64,000 nt of DNA from Actinacidiphila glaucinigra (lineage in GTDB: Bacteria > Actinomycetota > Actinomycetes > Streptomycetales > Streptomycetaceae): assembly GCF_900188405.1 (NCBI RefSeq), contig NZ_FZOF01000011.1, forward strand, positions 62,001 through 126,000, in the 5' to 3' direction. Shown here piece by piece: positions 8,051-16,915 of this stretch. Numbering within the stretch: position 1 is the stretch's first letter; each line of letters starts with the position of its first letter. Under the pieces are notes generated by a model. That model was not told the origin of the DNA. It did not search any database and worked only from the letters and a program-made list of their open reading frames with translations. Position numbers and translations under genes: made by a program.

Positions 8051-8740
8051 TCAGGCGAGGTCCTTCTCCCGGCTCCGGGCCGGCACTCGGCTCCAAGCGT
8101 CGGCATACGCGCGGGCCGCGGCACTGGGGTCCTGAGCAGCGCAGATGCCGGAGACGACGGCCGCCCCCGCTGCCCCGGCCTCCCTCAGCCGTGGAAGGTC
8201 GGCCGGGTTCACACCACCGATCGCCACGGCGGGCAAATCGCTGAGCCGGGCGAGGCGGGCGAAGCCGTCGTGGCCGAGCGAGGGCGGGGCGTCTGCCTTG
8301 GTCCGGGTGGCGTGCAGCGCGCCGATGCCTACGTGGTGGACGCCTGCCGGATCCTGGGCGGCGGCGCGCAGTTCATCGGGAGTGGCGGCGCTCAGGCCCA
8401 GGACCGCGTGCGGTCCGATCAGATCGCGTACAGCGCTCGGAGGCAGGTCCGACTGCCCGACGTGGACGCCCGACACGCGTATGCCGGCGGCGCGGGCGGC
8501 CAGGAACACGTCCACCCGGTCGTTGACGATCAACGCCACGTGCTCCGGGAGGACTGCTGCCACTTCCGTGACCGTGCGCAGGAAATCACCGCCGTCGGTG
8601 TGTTTCTCGCGGATCTGCACGGCGGTGACGCCCCCCTTCACGGCCTGGGCGACGGTTTCGGCCACGCTGCGGCCCCGGGCCTCGCATTGGGCCGCGTCCG
8701 TGACGAGGTAGACCGACAGATCGACCGGCGTCACCGTCAC
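8051..8740 (-). CDS. thiE: Thiamine-phosphate synthase ThiE
   Basis: A 229-aa TIM-barrel enzyme joining HMP-PP with thiazole phosphate to give thiamine phosphate. Visible are the VQIREK pyrophosphate-site motif (41-46), VNDRVDVFLA (72-81), GVHVGQSDLP (91-100) and the C-terminal AIGGVNP and GAAVVSGI phosphate-binding loops. It starts at GTG 8740, sharing a GTGA overlap with the thiM stop, so translation is coupled. It is the last gene of the riboswitch-controlled cytX-thiM-thiE operon. Confidence 0.96.
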   Translation of the reverse strand: MTVTPVDLSVYLVTDAAQCEARGRSVAETVAQAVKGGVTAVQIREKHTDGGDFLRTVTEVAAVLPEHVALIVNDRVDVFLAARAAGIRVSGVHVGQSDLPPSAVRDLIGPHAVLGLSAATPDELRAAAQDPAGVHHVGIGALHATRTKADAPPSLGHDGFARLARLSDLPAVAIGGVNPADLPRLREAGAAGAAVVSGICAAQDPSAAARAYADAWSRVPARSREKDLA

Positions 8741-9546
8741 GACACGGCCGCCCGCTCGGCGATGTCGGACTCCCGCAACGCGGCGAGCGCGTCCAGGAAC
8801 GCCACGGCGAAACTGCCGGGCCCGGCAGCCTGCTTCGCGGCCAGTTCGGCGGCGACCGTGTAGGCGGTGACGGCCGCGACCGTCGAGGCGAACCGGTCCT
8901 CGTCCACGGCCGCGTAGGCGGCCATCACGGCGCCCAGCGCACAGCCCCCGCCCGTCACCCGGGTGAGCAGGGGGTCGCCGTTGGCGATGCGAGCCGTACG
9001 CGTCCCGTCGGTGATGAGATCCACGGGCCCGGATACGGCGACCACGCCGCCGGTAGCGTCGGCCACGCGCCGGGCTGCTTCCCCGGCCGCCTCGACGCCG
9101 TCGGACGCATCCACTCCGCGGCCGCCTCCGCCCGCTCCCGCGAGCGCGATGATCTCGGAGGCGTTGCCACGTACGACCGTCGGCCGCAGTTCGAGGAGCT
9201 CGCGCGCGAGCGCGGTGCGCACGGGCAGCGCGCCGACCGCCACCGGGTCGAGCACCCACGCGGTACCGGCCGAGCCAGCCGCTTGCGCGGCCTCGACCAT
9301 GGCGGAGCGCTGCTCGGCGTGCGGGGTGCCGAGATTGACCAGGACCCCCGAGGCGACCTCGGCGAACGGTCCGGCCTCCCCCGGGATGTCGACCATGGCG
9401 GGTGAAGCGCCCAGCGCCAGAAGGACGTTGGCGGTGAACCCCGTCACCACCGAGTTGGTCAGGCACTGCACGAGCGGGGAGTGGGCCCGTACGCGTGAGA
9501 GCGCCTGCGCGGCGAAGGCGGTGTGATCGGCGGCAGTCGGGGGCAT
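8737..9546 (-). CDS. thiM: Hydroxyethylthiazole kinase ThiM
   Basis: A 269-aa ribokinase-fold enzyme that phosphorylates salvaged hydroxyethylthiazole. It has CLTNSVV near the N-terminus, LDPVAVGA, RGNASEI and GCALGAVMAAY (the anion hole and catalytic GC.LGA motif). A Gly- and Asp-rich insertion (GAGGGGRGVDASDG) sits after RGNASEI. It is about 70 bases downstream of cytX and overlaps thiE by four bases. The trio makes a thiamine salvage operon: import of a precursor, thiazole kinase and coupling enzyme. Confidence 0.96.
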   Translation of the reverse strand: MPPTAADHTAFAAQALSRVRAHSPLVQCLTNSVVTGFTANVLLALGASPAMVDIPGEAGPFAEVASGVLVNLGTPHAEQRSAMVEAAQAAGSAGTAWVLDPVAVGALPVRTALARELLELRPTVVRGNASEIIALAGAGGGGRGVDASDGVEAAGEAARRVADATGGVVAVSGPVDLITDGTRTARIANGDPLLTRVTGGGCALGAVMAAYAAVDEDRFASTVAAVTAYTVAAELAAKQAAGPGSFAVAFLDALAALRESDIAERAAVS

Positions 9547-9618
9547 GCGGACTCGCTCCTTGGGGGACGGACGGTGTGCGGGCGTCTGCGATGGTCGGCC
9601 GTTCGGGGGCGCGACGGT

Positions 9619-11034
9619 TCAGGGCCGCGAACGGTGGCGCAGGCGCAGTGGGGTGTACACGCCGAGGGCCACGAGGAACGCCACATAGTACGAGAGGTCG
9701 GCGCCGTGCAGGGCTTCGGCCACCGGGCCGACGTACAGGCTGGTGTCCATGAACGGCACAGCCGCGGCGAAGGCGGCCACGAACGCGACGACGGCGGACC
9801 AGCCGGGCTGCGGCCGGCCGGTCTCGGCGGCGAGGTCGATCGGTGCGCCGGCCCGTGCTCGTGCCCGGGCCAGCCAGTCGACGATGACGATCGCGACGAA
9901 GCCGGGAATCCAGTAGCCGACGAAGAGCAGCACGTTCTGGAAGCGGGCGGTGGTGTCGGCGGCGTGCATCCACAGGACCAGGGGGAAGCCGAGGACTGCG
10001 GCGAAGGCGGCCGCGGCCGGGCGGGGAACGCGCACACCGACGGTCTGCAGGGCCAGGGATCCGCTGTAGTCGTTCATGGCGTTGCTGCACAGGGCCGCCA
10101 GGGCCACGGCGAGCAGTCCGAACGCCCCGAGTGGCCCGCCGCCCAGCAGCTCGGCCACGCCTGCGGCGGTCTGGTCGGTGAGGACGGACGCGCCCCAGAG
10201 CCCGAGGGCCTGGACGCCGACGAAGGACACCACCAGGCCTGCCAGCGTGCACCAGAACATGCGCGGGCCGGAGGTGGTCCGCGGCAGGTAGCGGCTGAAG
10301 TCACTGGCGTACGGAGCCCAGGACAGGGCCAGGCTCAACGCGATGGTGCTGGTCAGGACGAACGCCCCACCCCGGTCGGCGCCATGGGCGGAGCCGTTGA
10401 CCGCTGGGTGCACACCGTCGAGCAACTTCCAGGCGATCAGGGCGAAGGCGGCGGCGAGAACGAACGTCATGACGATCTGCAGCCGGTGAATGGCCTCGTA
10501 GCCCAGGACGCCGAGAGCGCCCTGGGCGAGCATCATGACCAGGACTCCGAGCCAGAACGGCCAGCCGCACAGCCGCGCCAGCGCATCTCCGCCGAACAGC
10601 CCGATCAGGGCGTCCCAGGCGACCGAGGACAGCCACTGCAGGATGCCGGGCACCGCGACGGCCCGGCCGAAGGCGAGCCGGGCCAGCGGCAGCTGCCCCG
10701 CGCCGGTCCTGCTGCCCCAGGTTCCCAGGTAGGCGGTGGGTATCGCGCCGACCACGGTTCCGAGCACCACGGCGGTGAGCGCGGTGGCGAAGTCCAGGCC
10801 GAGGACGATGCCGATGGTGCCGGTGAACACGCCGGTCATGGTCAGATTGGGGGCGAACCACACGGTGAACAGGCGCCCCGGGCCGCCGTATCGGTTGCCC
10901 TCCGGGACCGGCTGAATGCCGTGTGCCTCGATCCGCAGATCGCCGGCGACCGCCGGCATCCGCCCGTCGAAGACGGCCTGTCGGCCGTCGGCGGGCAGAC
11001 CGCTGGAAACATGCGTCAATGGCATGGAAGACAT
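9619..11034 (-). CDS. cytX: NCS1-family thiamine-precursor permease CytX
   Basis: A 471-aa integral membrane protein with about 12 hydrophobic segments of the nucleobase-cation-symport-1 family (opening FTVWFAPNLTMTGVFTG; later PYASDFSRYLP). It starts at ATG 11034, directly after the GGAGGG that forms the 3' end of a TPP riboswitch. In this context the family is CytX, a presumed importer of hydroxymethylpyrimidine or a related thiamine precursor; cytosine transport is the alternative. It is the first gene of cytX-thiM-thiE. Confidence 0.92.
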   Translation of the reverse strand: MSSMPLTHVSSGLPADGRQAVFDGRMPAVAGDLRIEAHGIQPVPEGNRYGGPGRLFTVWFAPNLTMTGVFTGTIGIVLGLDFATALTAVVLGTVVGAIPTAYLGTWGSRTGAGQLPLARLAFGRAVAVPGILQWLSSVAWDALIGLFGGDALARLCGWPFWLGVLVMMLAQGALGVLGYEAIHRLQIVMTFVLAAAFALIAWKLLDGVHPAVNGSAHGADRGGAFVLTSTIALSLALSWAPYASDFSRYLPRTTSGPRMFWCTLAGLVVSFVGVQALGLWGASVLTDQTAAGVAELLGGGPLGAFGLLAVALAALCSNAMNDYSGSLALQTVGVRVPRPAAAAFAAVLGFPLVLWMHAADTTARFQNVLLFVGYWIPGFVAIVIVDWLARARARAGAPIDLAAETGRPQPGWSAVVAFVAAFAAAVPFMDTSLYVGPVAEALHGADLSYYVAFLVALGVYTPLRLRHRSRP

Positions 11035-11035
11035 C

Positions 11036-11112
11036 CCTCCGCCAGTACGAACTGGTTCAGGTTCGACGGGTGTGATCTCAGCCCCCGGTGGGGCACCCCG
11101 TGTCCGGTACGG
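11036..11112 (-). ncRNA. TPP riboswitch (THI element)
   Basis: Read on the minus strand, the conserved THI-box parts occur in order: ACGGGGTGCC, then GGCTGAGATCACACCC, then GAACCTGAACCAGTTCG and CTGGCGGAGGGA. The last part contains the Shine-Dalgarno of cytX, so TPP binding can mask it. This is the classic translational-control layout, with the aptamer's 3' strand ending at the start codon at 11034. It should repress the whole cytX-thiM-thiE operon when thiamine diphosphate is plentiful. Confidence 0.95.
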
Positions 11113-11242
11113 GGGACAGAGTAACCCGACGCCAAAACCCGGTGCGTCGACGGGGTGGGGCCGCGCGTCGTACTGACGCTGATGCTCAACAAAGGTGTCG
11201 CCAAATCGCTGAACGTTGAGCACATCGCGGATCGGCAGTTGA

Positions 11243-11395
11243 TCACCATGACTCGTGGTTCAGGTGAATGAGGCCCTCGACGGTGTTCAGACGGGCATGC
11301 AGGGCGGCGTCGGGGACCGGGGTGGTGACCAGGAGGAACACGTTGGTGGTTGGGTGTTCCGGCAGGTAGAGGTCTTCTTCACCGTCCTGCGGCGA
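11243..11395 (-). pseudogene. In-frame coding remnant after the 125-aa membrane protein
   Basis: Immediately after the TGA of the membrane protein gene the same frame stays open for 50 codons. It reads like real protein (EEDLYLPEHPTTNVFLLV then ALHARLNTVEGLIHLN) before stopping at 11243. It has no start or ribosome site of its own. It could be the C-terminal remnant of another gene or the former end of the upstream gene now cut by a stop. I do not recognise a family. Confidence 0.35.
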
Positions 11396-11773
11396 TCACA
11401 GCCAACTGGCCCAGCCGAAGGTCAGGAGGTAGGCGCGCGTGATTGCGGCCCGCCCGCGGCGCCCGCCACCGACAACCGCGATAAGGGCGACGGTGAACCA
11501 GAACGCAACCGCTCCTCCGACGATCAGAGCCCACCCGGCGCCGCCATCGGCAGCGAACAACGCCACGATGAAGGTCGTTATGGCGAGCCCGGCATGGGCA
11601 CCGCCGATACTCACATGGAGCATCTCGCGTACGACACGACGGTCCTCTGCGAGAACCCGCTCATACGCGTTCAGCTCTCGCCCCGGACCGTCCTGTTCCT
11701 CCATGCCCCGCTCCACAAGCCCCCTCAACACATCGTCGCCAAGCTGAGTCCGACAATCCTGTGGACGCTCCAC
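11396..11773 (-). CDS. Small membrane protein, unknown function
   Basis: A 125-aa protein (GTG start at 11773) with a charged N-terminal half and two hydrophobic segments (GGAHAGLAITTFIVALFAA and WALIVGGAVAFWFTVALIAVV) joined by a short loop, then a basic tail. An internal ATG (MEEQDGPGREL) has the better ribosome site (GGAGCGGGGC), so the protein may begin about 23 residues later. Two-pass membrane topology is likely. No family recognised. Confidence 0.6.
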   Translation of the reverse strand: MERPQDCRTQLGDDVLRGLVERGMEEQDGPGRELNAYERVLAEDRRVVREMLHVSIGGAHAGLAITTFIVALFAADGGAGWALIVGGAVAFWFTVALIAVVGGGRRGRAAITRAYLLTFGWASWL

Positions 11774-11912
11774 CCTGCCACAACGTTGCCGCTCGGCGAC
11801 TTTCCATACACGGCCCAGGTAGCCTTCTTCGCGCCCGCCAGAAGGTTCTTGGCGCTGCGTTCATGACATTCCTGATCTTTCGGACCCAGCATCTCGGTGC
11901 TAGGGCTGCCGG

Positions 11913-12098
11913 CTAGGTGTTGCGGCTGCGTTCACGCCACCGGCGACTCCTGTCCGCCGGGGCCGAGCCCTCAGCGAGGGCCCTCCGGTACGCGGCCCGC
12001 TTCGCCAATTCGCGCCCGCAAAGGATTCCCCACAGGAGGTCACGTACATCACCTGCGGCACGATGAACAACAGACACCAGGCTGGATGGTTCTGCCAT
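11913..12098 (-). CDS. Possible 61-aa hypothetical protein
   Basis: The frame beginning MAEPSSLVSVVHRAAGDV has amphipathic helical content (RDLLWGILCGRELAKRAAY) and a basic C-terminus. Only a weak GGA site precedes it. An overlapping frame on the same strand (71 codons, 11900-12115) competes and looks less protein-like. Treat as tentative. Confidence 0.35.
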   Translation of the reverse strand: MAEPSSLVSVVHRAAGDVRDLLWGILCGRELAKRAAYRRALAEGSAPADRSRRWRERSRNT

Positions 12099-12192
12099 TT
12101 CGGCTTGTCCGTCACCCCTACCCCCTCGAAAGCCGCGCGTTAAGAGCTGTCCCGTAACTGGTCAGAAGTTCGCCCCCGCGAGGAGTGGCCGG

Positions 12193-12747
12193 TCAGCCGA
12201 CCGGACTCGCGTCGACGCCCACCGTCTCCATGCACGCGTCGTCGAAGGCGTTCAGGGTGATCACACCGTCACGGACGTCGTCCCAACTCGCGACCAAGGT
12301 CCAGCCGCGCTGCTTGAGGGCCACACGGACTTCGAAGACCTTCCCGGAACTGTCCCCCTTGTGCGTCTCCGGCTCCCCGTCCTGCTGCCAGTCACGCTCG
12401 CGCAGCTCGCGAACCACCGCCTCCCAGCGGGCGACGTCGACCCGGGTGGTCTTTGTGGCGAAACCCTTGAAACCGAGGCCACACGATCGCGGCGAGCCCG
12501 GCTCAGCGTCCGCGTTCATTCCGCCGTATTCGGGTACGTTCGCCGGAACGCCCGCGCCCACAGCCGAGCTGTCCAGGTCCATCCGCACGACTTCCTTCGT
12601 GAGCGGTCCGGTGCCCGCGGGCCGTGGCTGAGGCGACGCCGACACCGGGGACGCGGACGCTTCCGTGCCGGCGTCGCCGGTGCCGCAGCCTGCGGCACCC
12701 AGCGCCATGACTGCAACCGCCACGGCGACGCACCTCGCCCTACGCAC
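12193..12747 (-). CDS. Secreted lipoprotein, unknown function
   Basis: A 184-aa protein with a lipoprotein signal peptide: basic MRRARCVAV, hydrophobic core and the lipobox LGAAGC at residues 16-21. A Ser/Ala/Pro-rich spacer follows the lipidated Cys. A small mature domain contains two Cys (SCGLGF and DACMETV) that could form a disulphide. The GTG start at 12747 is preceded by GGAGGGGAC. It is anchored to the outer face of the membrane. No catalytic motif is seen. Confidence 0.8.
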   Translation of the reverse strand: MRRARCVAVAVAVMALGAAGCGTGDAGTEASASPVSASPQPRPAGTGPLTKEVVRMDLDSSAVGAGVPANVPEYGGMNADAEPGSPRSCGLGFKGFATKTTRVDVARWEAVVRELRERDWQQDGEPETHKGDSSGKVFEVRVALKQRGWTLVASWDDVRDGVITLNAFDDACMETVGVDASPVG

Positions 12748-13103
12748 AGTGTCCCCTCCCAGGTCAGGGACCGTTTGCCCCCGTGATCAAGCGAGGAGTA
12801 TGCCACGCGGTACTGACAGAGCGACACGGATTATGCGGCAGATCAATTGTGGAACAAGCCTTGGTCTGCCGCCTGATGGCGGCAGCGCTGAAGACTCGCC
12901 AACCGGGCTGTGGCGCGCAGGGATCGAGACCCGACCCGGGGCGCTGCCCCGTGCCCGTCTCGGTTCACGCTCTCACTACCGGGGGATCCAGTCCTCGCGG
13001 CTGCGGGATTCGGTCGTCGTGACCCAGCACAGCGTCGTTCAGCGGAGCGCGGGCCACGAAAGCCCGACGGCTTCGAGGAGTCCGCCAGGGCGGCGGGTGC
13101 TGA
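12748..13103. other. Intergenic region, no supported gene
   Basis: These 356 bases separate the lipoprotein gene from the stop of the next minus-strand gene. A short minus-strand stretch reads TESRSREDWIPR, protein-like but without a start. I see no operator or complete gene. Confidence 0.35.
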
Positions 13104-13832
13104 TCAGCTCTCTGTTCCCGACGCCCCAGCAGGGCCGGCACCCTGGGCGAGGTAGCGCATGGCGCGCATCAGCGAGTCCGCCTCCTCACCGTGCAATTCC
13201 CGACTGGGTCCCCCGAGAGCGGCACCCCGGACGGCGATGTCGCGCAGGGCCCGCACCGCGGCGTCCGTCTTCTCGACCTGCGACTGCCGATCGGGCCCCG
13301 CCGCCTGGAGGTCGCTTCCCATGGCAACGGAGATCGCTTCCCGGGCCGGGAGGAGCATCATCGGGGCGGAATACGCGGCCAGGTCGTCAACGCAGACCAG
13401 GCGCAGTTGGCTGGGCTCGATCTCGGAGCCGGACAGCACCACTTCGGTGTTCTCGACTCGGCCTCGGGCGACCCAGTAGGGGTTGCCGCCGTTCCTCCAG
13501 AGTTCGAACGTCACGGGCTTTCCGTCTGCGGTGATGGTGATGGGTTCGGAGACCGGCAGCCCGGCGGGAAGTCCCTCACCGGGGTGGCAGTAGTCCTCCA
13601 AAGCGTCCTCCAGCGCCTCGCCGGCCTCAGCGTTGCCGGAGGAGGCGCTGAAAACCCTGACGTGCTCGGCCTGGGAGTCATATGACGCAGAGCCGAACCA
13701 CAGGAACACGTGGATGTCGTCGGTGACTTGGTTGTGGCCGCTACCCATGAACTGCCGTGATTCCGGCCAGTCGGCATCAACGGCGACGACCCTGAAGCCA
13801 TTCGCCGGAACAGGAATGCCTTGATCATTCAT
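13104..13832 (-). CDS. Hypothetical protein (242 aa)
   Basis: A soluble 242-aa protein starting MNDQGIPVPANGF, chosen because AAGGAGA precedes this ATG. The N-terminal half is acidic (ALEDALEDYCHPGEG) and beta-rich; residues about 155-240 look helical. No signal peptide, membrane segment or known motif is visible. The C-terminal tail is Gly/Ala/Pro-rich. Function unknown. Confidence 0.72.
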   Translation of the reverse strand: MNDQGIPVPANGFRVVAVDADWPESRQFMGSGHNQVTDDIHVFLWFGSASYDSQAEHVRVFSASSGNAEAGEALEDALEDYCHPGEGLPAGLPVSEPITITADGKPVTFELWRNGGNPYWVARGRVENTEVVLSGSEIEPSQLRLVCVDDLAAYSAPMMLLPAREAISVAMGSDLQAAGPDRQSQVEKTDAAVRALRDIAVRGAALGGPSRELHGEEADSLMRAMRYLAQGAGPAGASGTES

Positions 13833-14014
13833 GCATGCGTTCTCCTTGTGCTCGTCCGTGATCAGGCATCGTGCCATGCACCAGACGACGGCCAACGGGG
13901 CGGGTTGGGGGCTGGTCCGTGCGAGGCCGCCGGGTGGCGGGACGCGGTCAGCCGCGTCATCGCACGCGCCAAACCCGGCGACGTCGGCGATTACCCCCGG
14001 GATACTGGTCGCCC

Positions 14015-14767
14015 ATGGATGAGGTCAAAGTCGTCGTCGCCCATTCCGAGCGAGCGACCCTGCGCGTCGGCGACGTGTTCCTGAAGGTGGACGCCGATCA
14101 GGCGCGCATCGACGTCGAGGTCGAGGCGATGTCCCTCGCGCCGGTCCCGACCCCGCAGGTCCTGTGGCGCAAGCCGCCCGTGCTCGCGATCGCCGCACTC
14201 CCGGGGACGACGCTCGGGCGCCTCGGCGGGCCGTCGACCGGGGCACCGGCGGCGTGGGCCGCGGCGGGCGCCGCCATCCGGAAGCTGCACGACGCGCCAC
14301 TGCCGCCCCGGCCCGGCCAGGCCGGCCGGAGCATCGTCGCGCTGGCGGCGGAACTCGACGACGAGTGCGAGTGGCTCGTGGCGAACGGCCTCCTGCCCGC
14401 AGGCCTCGTCAACCGCAACCGCCAGGTCGCCCAGGCCGCACTCCGGTCATGGACTCCCGCGTTCACGCACGGCGACCTGCAGATCGCGCACGTCTTCGTC
14501 GACGGCGACGAGGTCACCGGCATCATCGACTGGTCCGAGGCGGGCCAGGGTGATCCCCTGTACGACCTCGCCACCTTCACGCTCGGACACGAGGAGCACC
14601 TCGACGACGTCATCGCAGGCTACGGCACCGATATCGACATCGACCTCGACGTGATCCACGCATGGTGGTCGTTGCGAAGCCTGCTGGTGGTTCGTTGGCT
14701 GATCGAACACGGCTTCGACCCGTTCGCGCCGGGCTGTGAGGTCGACGTGCTGAGATCCCGAATGTGA
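14015..14767 (+). CDS. Aminoglycoside phosphotransferase-family kinase
   Basis: A 250-aa APH-fold enzyme. The catalytic loop is FTHGDLQIAHVF, with the Asp base present but the usual metal-binding Asn of HGDL...N replaced by His. The metal motif IIDWSEAGQGDP is intact, followed by the usual DLA helix. It starts MDEVKVVV at 14015 with no strong ribosome site. Family members phosphorylate antibiotics, choline, homoserine or other small alcohols; the substrate here cannot be assigned. Confidence 0.85.
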   Translation: MDEVKVVVAHSERATLRVGDVFLKVDADQARIDVEVEAMSLAPVPTPQVLWRKPPVLAIAALPGTTLGRLGGPSTGAPAAWAAAGAAIRKLHDAPLPPRPGQAGRSIVALAAELDDECEWLVANGLLPAGLVNRNRQVAQAALRSWTPAFTHGDLQIAHVFVDGDEVTGIIDWSEAGQGDPLYDLATFTLGHEEHLDDVIAGYGTDIDIDLDVIHAWWSLRSLLVVRWLIEHGFDPFAPGCEVDVLRSRM

Positions 14768-14808
14768 GGCTGCGCGGCGCCGACCCTGCGGGCTTGTTCC
14801 GGCGCTGC

Positions 14809-15075
14809 TCAGTCACGCCGGACGGCGACCAGGCGCGCGACCACAGCGAGCACCAGCCCGGCCGCGAGGAGGTACAGGCCGAGACGGTCCTCGGGTACTG
14901 CTGGTGACCACACCCGCCAAGCCGACGGGGTGTAAAGGTCGGCTGCCAAGTAGTCCCGGTAGATCCTGGGGGGCGCGCTGGTTTGGCCGCGCACCCACAG
15001 CAGGGCTCCTGTCGCGGCGCAGGTCGCGGATATCGCGTACAGGACAGAGGCGCGTCGCGGGGCCAGTCGGTTCAC
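14809..15075 (-). CDS. Small two-helix membrane protein
   Basis: An 88-aa protein (GTG start at 15075 after GAGGGAGA) with hydrophobic segments at about residues 9-27 (SVLYAISATCAATGALLW) and 66-83 (LGLYLLAAGLVLAVVARL) and a hydrophilic loop between. Likely both termini inside. It is convergent with the phosphotransferase. Function unknown. Confidence 0.65.
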   Translation of the reverse strand: MNRLAPRRASVLYAISATCAATGALLWVRGQTSAPPRIYRDYLAADLYTPSAWRVWSPAVPEDRLGLYLLAAGLVLAVVARLVAVRRD

Positions 15076-15440
15076 GGGTTCTCCCTCGTTTCATCGTTGT
15101 GGCGTGTGGATTCTTGCTGCCCGTGCCGGTTCGCGTTCCCACCGGGGCCGCCAAGTCCCAGCCCGGACCAGCCACCACTCCGGTGAACGACCGAGGGCCT
15201 GCCGACCCGCCAGAGCAGCCCGGGCTTCGGCTTGACCAGGCTCGTCAAGATGTGGCAAGCGCTTGGAAGACGTGGGCATGCTCCTGCAACCCAGGTCGGC
15301 CGGCTTGCGACACGGTCGCGGTGGACTGCTGGGGAGTGGCCCGTGGCTTGCGTTGCCGCCACTGCCGTTGCTCGGCCAAGTCTGCTGGTGGAGTGCGGTG
15401 TGCGGCGGCGTTCACCAGGAGACGCAGCGCCTGAGGATCG
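15076..15440. other. Intergenic region, no supported gene
   Basis: A 96-codon minus-strand frame (15072-15362) ends by overlapping the start of the 88-aa membrane protein. Its composition (MAATQATGHSP...) and lack of a ribosome site make it doubtful. Nothing else is seen in these 365 bases. Confidence 0.35.
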
Positions 15441-15770
15441 CTAGGCGGTGTGCCCCTTGTCGCGCATGAGCTGTTGGGAGGCAGTCCACCACAGCCCTTC
15501 GCCGCCGACCGCCGCTGACGCGTGGTTCTCCGTCCCGAGGCATGCGATGTGGTCTGCGTACTCCTTGCGGGCCTCGGTCAGGCTCATCGACCCATTCGGT
15601 CCGCCCCACACCTCGTCCGCGTTGAGGTCGTCCTGGCCGTCGTCCTCCCACCCGCACTCCTCGCAGATCTCCCAGCGACACCGCGACTCCAGGGTCAACA
15701 GGCGACAGCAAGGGCAGGGATATGGTCCCCCGCCGGGCGGACATGCTTCAAGCAGTTCTTGTGGAGTCAT
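15441..15770 (-). CDS. CPCC-family cysteine-rich protein
   Basis: A 109-aa protein with the CPCC signature (PYPCPCC) about 17 residues in, then CRWEICEECGWEDDGQDD. Together these look like a zinc-binding ribbon of the Cys-rich CPCC family, often in or near polymorphic-toxin or mobile contexts. The C-terminal ARKEYADHIACLG is typical of the family. The ATG at 15770 (or the GTG just before) lacks a good ribosome site. Function unknown. Confidence 0.75.
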   Translation of the reverse strand: MTPQELLEACPPGGGPYPCPCCRLLTLESRCRWEICEECGWEDDGQDDLNADEVWGGPNGSMSLTEARKEYADHIACLGTENHASAAVGGEGLWWTASQQLMRDKGHTA

Positions 15771-16130
15771 CACGTCGCGAGCGTGGCACGGACCAAAGGG
15801 GTACGTGGCGGAATCGCAGTCCCAGGAGCCAAGGAAGCGATCCTGGACCTCGCTGACCTGGGCACCCCGTGAGATCGAACGCTGTGACCTGCGACCGACT
15901 GGTGAACGGCAGCCGGCGTCGATCGTCATCGTCTGCCCTTGGACGGCCCAGTGGATCTAGAACGGCCGGAACACCTCGTGCGTCCATCCGTCCGGAAGCT
16001 TGTTCATGAAGAAGGCCTAGATCGGACCGTGATCGGACTCGGTGACCAGGCCCTCCCGCTGATCTGAACTTCGGCGTCTGACAGCGGGCGGCGGGCTGCC
16101 GACCCTGGTTGTCGAGGCGGCAGCGGGCGG

Positions 16131-16520
16131 TCAGGCGCCAGGGGCGACTTCGGGGTGCGTGAACCGCACGGGCTTGCCCAGCGAACGGGCGTAGGCGATT
16201 TCTGCTCGGGTGCTGTCCCCGATGTAGTCGCCGACTACGAGCACCTCATCGGCGAGGCGGATCTTCGCCCGGTGCAGATCGTCGAGTCGCACCTTCAGCG
16301 CTTCGGCCTCGACAGGATCGGACCAAAGTTCGTGCGGCGACTTCATGTCACAGCCCGGTTTGACGACAATCTTCCCGGCTGTGGTCTCCCGCAGATCGGC
16401 CTCTGCCATCTCGGTCATGAAGCGGGTGGAGCCGCAGATCACGACGATACGCGGGAGGCTCAACAGCTTCTTCGCGTCGGCGAGTTTCTCCTCGGGGGTG
16501 AGCAGTTGCGGGTTCGACAC
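16131..16520 (-). CDS. Nucleoside 2-deoxyribosyltransferase-like protein
   Basis: A 129-aa Rossmann-like protein. IVVICGSTRFMTEM is the phosphate-binding loop, and the C-terminal half has DEVLVVGDYIGDSTRAEIAYARSLGKPV, with the conserved Glu of the deoxyribosyltransferase/TIR-like superfamily. These proteins bind or cleave nucleosides and nucleotides, and some act in conflict systems. No partner gene is adjacent, and an IS982-type transposase relic flanks it. The length fits a single-domain member. Confidence 0.75.
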   Translation of the reverse strand: MSNPQLLTPEEKLADAKKLLSLPRIVVICGSTRFMTEMAEADLRETTAGKIVVKPGCDMKSPHELWSDPVEAEALKVRLDDLHRAKIRLADEVLVVGDYIGDSTRAEIAYARSLGKPVRFTHPEVAPGA

Positions 16521-16590
16521 TGGTTCCTCCAGGTGGTATGGCCCAAGGAGTGCCTGCGGAGACGAGAACGAGGGTGTCCAAGATCGTTTT

Positions 16591-16897
16591 GTGACGAACG
16601 ACGTGGATACCCTCGCGACAGCACTCTATGCGACGACCGACGACATGCTGAAGGAGCATCCCGACCTGGCGCCGTGGCGCCCGTCGGTCGGCATTACACC
16701 CCGCTTGAGCGATGCCGGCACCCTCGCCATGATGCGGGCCATTGTCGGCTTCGCCTCCGAGGCCGAATGGCTCCGCCATGCCCGTGCCCACCTGCGCCCG
16801 CGTCATGCAACGCGTCCTCGCGCTGACCGCCGCGATCTGGCACCACGACGCCACCGGACAAACCGCCCTACGCTCACTGATCGCCTACGATCACTGA
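16591..16897 (+). pseudogene. Internally deleted IS982-type transposase relic
   Basis: The N-terminal ~70 codons from GTG 16591 (ALYATTDDMLKEHPDLAPWR then LSDAGTLAMMRAIVGF) resemble the start of Streptomyces IS982-family transposases. Near 16805 the match jumps to the C-terminal piece RVLALTAAIWHHDATGQTAL, ending at a TGA at 16895, in another frame. The central catalytic DDE region is missing. Both ends carry GATC-centred A/T-rich tracts (16572-16590 and 16900-16918) that may be worn inverted repeats. Confidence 0.72.
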
Positions 16898-16915
16898 CCC
16901 CTTGAAATAGATCAT

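Noticed and set aside
8051..10252. 733-codon minus frame covering thiE and running over thiM
   Set aside because: Only the thiE part is real; the upstream part is an Arg/Gly-rich shadow of thiM and cytX.
12120..12180. Insertion-sequence end (GAGCTGTCCCGTAACTGGTC)
   Set aside because: It resembles the outer ends of some actinomycete IS elements, but no partner repeat or transposase remnant is nearby.
15072..15362. 96-aa gene overlapping the small membrane protein
   Set aside because: No ribosome site and atypical composition; the overlap is probably chance.
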